Source: Hypoxylon rubiginosum (Eukaryota > Ascomycota > Sordariomycetes > Xylariales > Hypoxylaceae). From it: a stretch of DNA of 64,000 bases. The translations under genes were made by a program, and so were the position numbers. Shown here piece by piece: positions 57,745-64,000 of the stretch. The first letter of the stretch is position 1. Each line of letters begins with the position of its first letter. Below the pieces are notes generated by a model. The model was not told the DNA's origin and did no database searches. It saw only the letters and a list, made by a program, of their open reading frames with translations. The stretch spans positions 434,001-498,000 of the forward strand of contig CADCXA010000008.1 of assembly GCA_902806565.1 (NCBI GenBank). The letters are read 5' to 3'.

Positions 57745-58280
57745 CCTATCTTCATCTCGTTGCTGCCAGCCGCCAACCGGCGCGGCCAGGACACTCCAAA
57801 CGATAGTGGCCCATCGCTTCAGATCGGTCAACCACGCCGCCTTCTCCACGAGCTTGACATGTCTTCCCAACCCGCAGCCCTAGTCGCTCGCACTATCTTC
57901 TTCTTGTAACAGTCCTTAAGAAATCGCGCCATCGGCTCATCTCGGCTACTTATCCTACGATGTACGTTTTCAAGGGCGGCGCGCTACGACAATTCTTTTA
58001 TACCGGAAATGACGCCGGCGTCGGGGTTCGTAGGATATGTGACGCGGCCGCGACGTCGTCTTCTAGGCCGGCGAACACAAACATGGTGAGAGATAGGTCG
58101 AAGGTGCTATCCGGAAAGGTAAGGTTATAGGCGTCCATAAGTTCAACCCGTTATCGTGAATCACTGATGACGGGACGAGGGGCGGCAGGTCATCTCTGAA
58201 CAGGTCCCGCGCAATGGCGTCGTTAACAGTTCTTGAAGAAGGGCGCCGTCGAATTCAACAGCTTGTTTCGGCATGAATAG
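57745..58280 (-). pseudogene. SAM-dependent methyltransferase pseudogene
   Basis: In gene order the minus strand keeps recognisable blocks in different frames: NKLLNSTAPFFKNC, stop; then (shifted) VNDAIARDLFRDDLPPLVPS followed by SVIHDNG; then DAYNLTFPDSTFDLSLTMFV with FAGLEDDVAAASHILRT; then ARFLKD; then VEKAAWLTDLKRWATIVWSV with LAAPVGGWQQRDEDR and a stop. These match, in the right order, the UbiE-like methyltransferases common in fungal metabolite loci. The SAM-binding glycine motif between SVIHDNG and DAYNL is missing, so a deletion has removed it, and several frameshifts and stops break the rest. It cannot make an active enzyme. No biosynthetic neighbour is present. Confidence 0.75.
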
Positions 58281-59849
58281 AACGGCCATCGTGAATAGGA
58301 TGCTCTAGCGGAAAAAAACAACACGCTGAGATCCCTTACATGAGGAATAGCTGTGAGGGTCCTAGTCCTGATCCTTTCGTTAAGCAGTGTTTGTTGAGAT
58401 AGGGGGTTGCGTTCGGAGGACAAAGGGCCTCGGTGTCGTGTAGCCTGTTGCTGTTAGGTTAAATTCTAGCTCCCCGTGCAATAATGTTGTTATTTTTGCG
58501 CCTTCTGGTTTGCACCTTGACAGTAGCGGCGCTTCCCGGGTACCAAATTATGCGACCGGAAGCGTTCTGACGTACCTAGGTAGTTCTCGCTCATCACGAG
58601 CCGTTGGCAATTGCTCGGCGGCATAGTCGAGGTGTCTCTTGTGTATGTTGATATCTGACATGTCCAAAGTCATGGAGTGGTGGCCATAGAAGCATATCCA
58701 TCGTCCTGTTTGTCTGCCTTCTCTTAGCATTCTAAATATGTTTAGCCTCGATCGGTTTAGGTTTGCGAGACGCTGGCGTTTTCAGCCTTGATGCCACCTC
58801 ATCTGTTGTTTGCCATTGTCCCCTTTTTCGTGACGTTACCTTGACTTCAAAGGTTTGTATAGCGGCTTATAGGAGAAGTAATCACCAATCGTGTAGCTTC
58901 TGGACGAGCACCTATGCGACTCGGCCCGCGACCAAGGAACTAGGTGGACTGGTTTAGATCGCTGTCGACTTATTAACAACCTGGAGTTGCATCATGGCGG
59001 AGTTAAAAGCTTTCAACTTGCGAAATCAACCCATTTGATCGAACTTGGACAAAATCCAAGAAGTCCCAGGTCACCGATACTATTTGCGACGCTCATGTAC
59101 CAAGTATCAGGGCTTCTTAGGTTCGTCTGTCCACCGTCAAAACGGTCAAGACAAGGAAATCAAAGTTTAGTCGTGTGTTCGTCCAACTTTGGATTCGGAT
59201 ATTTCTCGATCGACGCCGAAGAGCAGTCGGCCTTCCGAACACACAATACTGAAGGAAATACGACATGCCACTGAAAACCTTTAGAAAGTAGATGACTCTG
59301 GCTTTTATAGGCTCATTGGACTGAAGTTAGACATAATAGATGATTTAAAGTCAGCCTAAGGCAAGTTGATCTTGAGTTCCGCTCGGGAATCTCGCAATTC
59401 GGGTACGTAGGCCTACGGTGGTATGGCTCAAGGGGAAGTAGTAACAGCTTGCTGCTATGTAGGGCAAACAACAACTTCTCAGGGGCTATCCAGGCTATCG
59501 GGTCTGTTATCGTGATTTAAATGAGGCACAGCCCCTCGGAGTTTACATTGTATTCCGGAACACCGCTTGTGTACGTGTGCGCCGTACCTACCTAAAAGTG
59601 ATGGCTCTTCTCTGCCCGGAACCGGGATTGACGACAACGTTTCCGGGCCCGCTGAAGAGTTGCTAACATCTGTTCATGCAGGTGCTAGAGAATAGTAGAT
59701 GATTCTACGATAATGTGCATGTCAGCTACCTGGAGTTGATATATCAGCCATATGTATCATGTGCATTAAAAGAGGTAAAGACGCCACGCTCTTAATAGCC
59801 GTTTGATAAGCATGTTGTGCGTTGTAATGCCAACCCTTGGGGGCTATAA
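58281..59849. other. Gene-free region
   Basis: 1.6 kb without a supported gene. ACCTAGGT at 58574-58581. Short open frames up to 95 codons are not convincing. Confidence 0.5.
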
Positions 59850-62113
59850 TATAGTGAAACCGGTCTATAGTAAATCCACTTTATTACGAATTTGCGTTAT
59901 AACGAACCGATATGTAAAACGCTTGTTTTTCCTATATAAATAATAAATTTTTTTTATATAATAAAATTTATAAATTTCTTTAATTAATTATATATAATTT
60001 ATTATAAGTATATATATATATAATTTAAAATAAAAACCTTAAATAATTTTTATATAAAATTATATTAAAAAAAATAAGTTTTTTTAATATATTTATAAAA
60101 TATTTATAAAATTATTAAATTAAGGTTTTTAAAATATTTAAATTTATTATATTTATTTTATTAAATAATAGTTAAATATTAAAATATTAGATTTTATATT
60201 AATAAATTTAAATAAAAACTTTAAATAATTTATATAATATTTATTTATATATTTATAAATTTTTAATTAAATAAAATATAAAATAAATTATAAGATAATT
60301 ATTTTTTTGTTTTTTAAAATATATATAAAAAAACTTTATTAATATTTTATAATTATTAAAAAAACTTAATAAATTATTTAAACTTATAAAAATAACTATT
60401 TTAAATAATAATAATTAGAAATTTAATAATAAATATAAAATAAATTTAAACGTTTTTTTTTTTTATTTATTATATATAAAATCTTTTTTAAAAAATATAT
60501 ATATTTAAATTATTATTAATTATTTAAAAAGTTTAATAATATAAAATAAATTTTAAATCTTAATTTTTTATAAATAAAATTGGTTTTTTTTAAATAATAA
60601 TAACGGTTTTAAAAATAACGTATTTTTATTATTAATAATATATTTAAAGTTATAATTTAAAAGCTTTTTATTTAATTTATTTATATTATTTTATTTATTA
60701 GTTAAAATAATTTTAAATAATTAAATAAATAACTTATTAACTTTAAATAATAATATAAAATTAAATAATATAAATAATATAAAAAAAGCGATATTATAAA
60801 TAAAAAAAAAATAAAAATTTATATAATTAAGTTATATATTATTATTATTACGTATAAATTTAATAATATTTATAACGCCGATAAAATAAACTTATTTTAA
60901 AAGTTTATTTTAAATTATATTTTAATTATAAATTTATAATTTAATAATAAAAAAAATAAAATATATATTATAATTTTATTTTATTATAATTTAATAAAAA
61001 GCTATAAATTAAATTTATAAATTATAAATATAATAATAAATTTATAAGTTTTTAATATAAATAATAAGTATTTAATAAACTTATTTATAAAATATTAATT
61101 TAATAAAAAAGTTTAAATAACCGGTAAAATATTTAAAAAGTATTTTATTTAATTTAATAATTAAATAACTAATTATAATGTTTTTTTTTTAATAAATAAC
61201 TTTAATATTTATAAAAATGTTTTTAAAAAAACTATTAGTTTAATATTTTTATAATTTATTAAAATTAAATTTTTATTAGTTAATATAATATTTATTTATT
61301 AATTATTAAATTAAAGGATAATTAAAATATAAAAAATATAATATTATAAAACTTAGTTTAATTTTATTATATTTTATATTTTAAACGGTAAGAAGTTTTT
61401 AAAAAAAATATTTTTATTAAAAGTTTTTTATTAAAATATATAAATATAATATAATATTAATTTTAAAATTATAAATAATTACTTTTATAAATTTATAATA
61501 TTTAAATTTATATATAAATTAATTTAAATATTTTAAAAATAAAACAAGTTTATATATTAATATTTAATTATTAAAAAATTAATAATTAAAAAAATAAAAA
61601 CTTAAATAATTAAGTTTTAAAAATTAAATATTATTAAATAAATAATAAATATATTTAACTTTATAAAATTATTAAAAAAAACTTTTAAAAATATTATTAA
61701 TTTTAATAAATTATTAAATATTTTAATTAAAACTTATATAATTTAAAATAAAAATAAAAAATAAAATATAAAAAATATTAAAAAGATTTTTTTAATAAAA
61801 GTTATAATAATTTATTAAATGTTATTAATATAATATAAATAATATTTTTAAATAAATTTATAATTTATTAAAAATTTAAAGCTTAAAAAAAAAAAGCTTA
61901 AAATTAAAAAATTAAAAATTATATAACTTAATTTTACGTAAATAATAATAAAAAAGTATTTAATATAAAAAAGTAAGTGATATTACCATTAAAATTTAAG
62001 TATTAGTATAAAAGTGGAGTCGTAGGTGGAGAAATCTACCATATAACGAACCCCTTTTATAAGGAATTAAACCCTGTGTTTTTTACAATTCGTTATAAAC
62101 CGGTTTCACTGTA
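59850..62113. mobile_element. RIP-destroyed pogo/Fot1-like (Tc1-mariner) transposon
   Basis: Both ends carry (C/T)AGTGAAACCGGT(C/T)TATA in inverted orientation: left from 59852, right ending at 62111. Over about 27 bp all differences are transitions. The first base is C in the right copy and T in the left, a CpA-to-TpA change typical of RIP. The element is flanked by TA on both sides (59850-59851 and 62112-62113), the Tc1-mariner target duplication. Its length, 2260 bp, fits Fot1/pogo elements. The interior from about 59.93 kb to 62.0 kb is almost only A and T and has no open frame. Subterminal GTTATAACGAACC-like words are repeated near both ends. No transposase can be read. Confidence 0.8.
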
Positions 62114-64000
62114 TATGATACTGTGGCTGCTGGGCGGGACGGCCAGGACGGCTTGATTAAGACATAAATTTTAATTGTTGTTATATCCTGAGGTGATACA
62201 AAACTCACGATCGTAGATTTGGGCGTGCTGATGTTGGATTCTCTCCTACCCAGCCAATTGCAAAACCCATCACAACAGGTTTCTGATTCCAATGGTTCGT
62301 GAACGTTCTCGGCCCACTACGACGTGTCAGACGCTTGTCCCCAGACGATCCGTAAGATGACGACAGACGACCCGGTTGTTTATCTGCAGAGTCCCACCCA
62401 AGAGTAGATTGGGTCTGCTCTGAGAAGATCTCTGCTAAATATCTCATAGGAAGTGATCTGGTACTACATGTACACACTTACATTGGGTGCCAGGAAGGTA
62501 ATTAAAGATCGCGGGGTCGGTTCGGACGACCGAGAATAAGCAGAGAGGTCTGAAAAGAGGTGTCAGTGCTACCGCACATCTCGATTCGGCAATGCCATGT
62601 TTGCATTGATCTCCGTCTGGCAGCTCTGGGAAGGATGCAAATTCGATAGGTATTCTTTAGCAGATTTCCCCCTGCCGTGTAAGAATAAAAGGGTTAGCTA
62701 GCTACGGGTGTACTAGCTTACCGCGCGAGCCGCCTTTTTTCTCTTATGTTTGAGGCTTAGAAAATTCATAAGAAAATTCATAAGGGACGTTTAGAAGTCC
62801 GAAATGATGCATAAAACCCGTTCGAGGCAAGACAGTGACGTCAGATGAGTTTGCGACTCCAGCGTTTATTGACTTTTGGCTCATGGTTCTGTTTACTCGT
62901 GCTATGCTTAATTGCGTAGATGGCGTCGAGAACGTTCGTTGAGTGGTGATAAGCTCTTGCGCAATATATGCAATATGTACTATCGTTAAGATCGTTAAGG
63001 AGTGGACGCGCGCATCTGCCCATCCACAGACGAAATGGCTGGATGGATAGACTCGCTATCTATATTATAAATGACCATGCCCGCCTCTTACTCGTCACTA
63101 GAGTTGCGCAGTTTCTGAACTGCAACAGGATTGCAGCCTCTTTTCTCATCCTATCGTGGAGCAATGTCGTATCGATCGGATCGTGGTTTGCGGGCTCGCG
63201 GGATTAAGATGCGGTTAGGCATTGCGGTGAGTGACAGTGGAGGGTTTAGCTGCATACGGTATCCCGTCGGACTGTCGGCGCGTCCTTTTTTTTCTTCTTC
63301 TCTTTCTTCTAGGACCTATAGGGCCTAGTCTAGGAGATTCGTTTAGTTGAGGCTCTATCCACGATGGCGTTGGGCTTGCTTTCGTGTGCATCTGTCTCGA
63401 TCAAGTGGCTTGGCTTTCTGATATAGTCGACCAATCGTGAGACGGTCAAAGCGGTTGATAGCGAATAAAAATAGGTTGTCGAGGTCTTCCCGCTGGCACC
63501 CCCTACCACCACCCTTACCTGTTCTTCCCACACTTCCCACTTCGGACTTGAAAGTTGCAAAGTTCAGGGCTGGATGAGCCCCACGGCCCCTGCATTGATT
63601 GATACGACGGGCACACGGGCTGAGTCGAACGGTGTGCGCTGCTAAGTAAATGTACTGTAGAAATTAAAACGAAACAAGTTGTAGGGACTCACATGTGATA
63701 TTAAGGGGGGATTCACCCGTCTGTTGTAGATTTTCTGTCATACCTACACGTACATATATCTACGACCTCAAGCTTGCTACCTACCTATGTAGGTAAGTTT
63801 GGATGACAGGTGGGATAGTTTAGCTGTAGTAAGATCTCAATGCTAGACTTGGTACGATTTGATACCCGCTCCTCGAATCGTGAACACTACCTAGGTAGAT
63901 ATTTATGACGACATTGTAGCGGAAAGGATGGGACCTTGGGTTCGCATACTCGCATACTCGCATACTCCGCTGCCCCGTGGAGGGGAAGGATAACACATTG
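62114..64000. other. Gene-free right end
   Basis: 1.9 kb with no supported gene. It contains ACCTAGGT at 63889-63896 and, at 63942-63968, three copies of CGCATACTC in tandem. A gene could start beyond the window edge. Confidence 0.5.
63942..63968. repeat. Tandem repeat, 9-bp unit x3
   Basis: Three exact copies of CGCATACTC. Confidence 0.8.

Overview
The window is nuclear DNA of a filamentous ascomycete, probably a sordariomycete. The evidence is short spliceosomal introns (about 50-230 bp, GTRNGT...YAG), genes on both strands without operons, fungus-typical families (CON-6, DUF1996 secreted protein, MFS sugar transporter, Nis1-like small secreted protein, auxilin/Swa2 J-protein, Ubc7), and two blocks of nearly pure A/T that look like transposons destroyed by repeat-induced point mutation (RIP).

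Layout. 1-12.4 kb is gene-dense and unremarkable: the 3' part of a flavin monooxygenase-like gene, a 2OG-Fe(II) oxygenase with a lysine-rich tail, a small hypothetical, a pICln-type snRNP assembly factor and a large single-pass membrane protein. 12.4-19.3 kb holds one DUF1996 secreted-protein gene and long gene-free flanks. 19.3-26.2 kb is a 6.9 kb A/T-only block bounded by long terminal inverted repeats and a 9-bp target duplication, so it is a RIP-killed Mutator-like element. It ends about 180 bp before the start codon of the auxilin-like gene. 26.4-37 kb carries the auxilin, a sugar transporter, an F-box/ankyrin-like protein and an MDR-type dehydrogenase.

37-43.3 kb is a gene-poor accessory stretch with short tandem repeats, a large imperfect palindrome, stop-riddled coding fragments and a tRNA-derived SINE-like element. 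43.3-57 kb is gene-bearing again: a Nis1-like secreted protein, a zinc-finger/coiled-coil protein, ubc7 divergently paired with a mitochondrial Mmc1-like gene, a 1741-residue WW protein and a CON-6 family gene. 57-64 kb contains a methyltransferase pseudogene and a second RIP-killed element, 2.26 kb, with TA duplications and pogo/Fot1-like ends. No rRNA, intact tRNA or CRISPR array was seen.

The genes are independent units rather than a pathway: RNA processing (pICln), clathrin uncoating (auxilin), ERAD ubiquitination (Ubc7), nutrient uptake (MFS) and secreted/cell-surface proteins. The strongest non-gene signals are the two transposon relics, the SINE-like unit, and a dispersed intergenic palindrome ACCTAGGT that is about ten-fold over chance.
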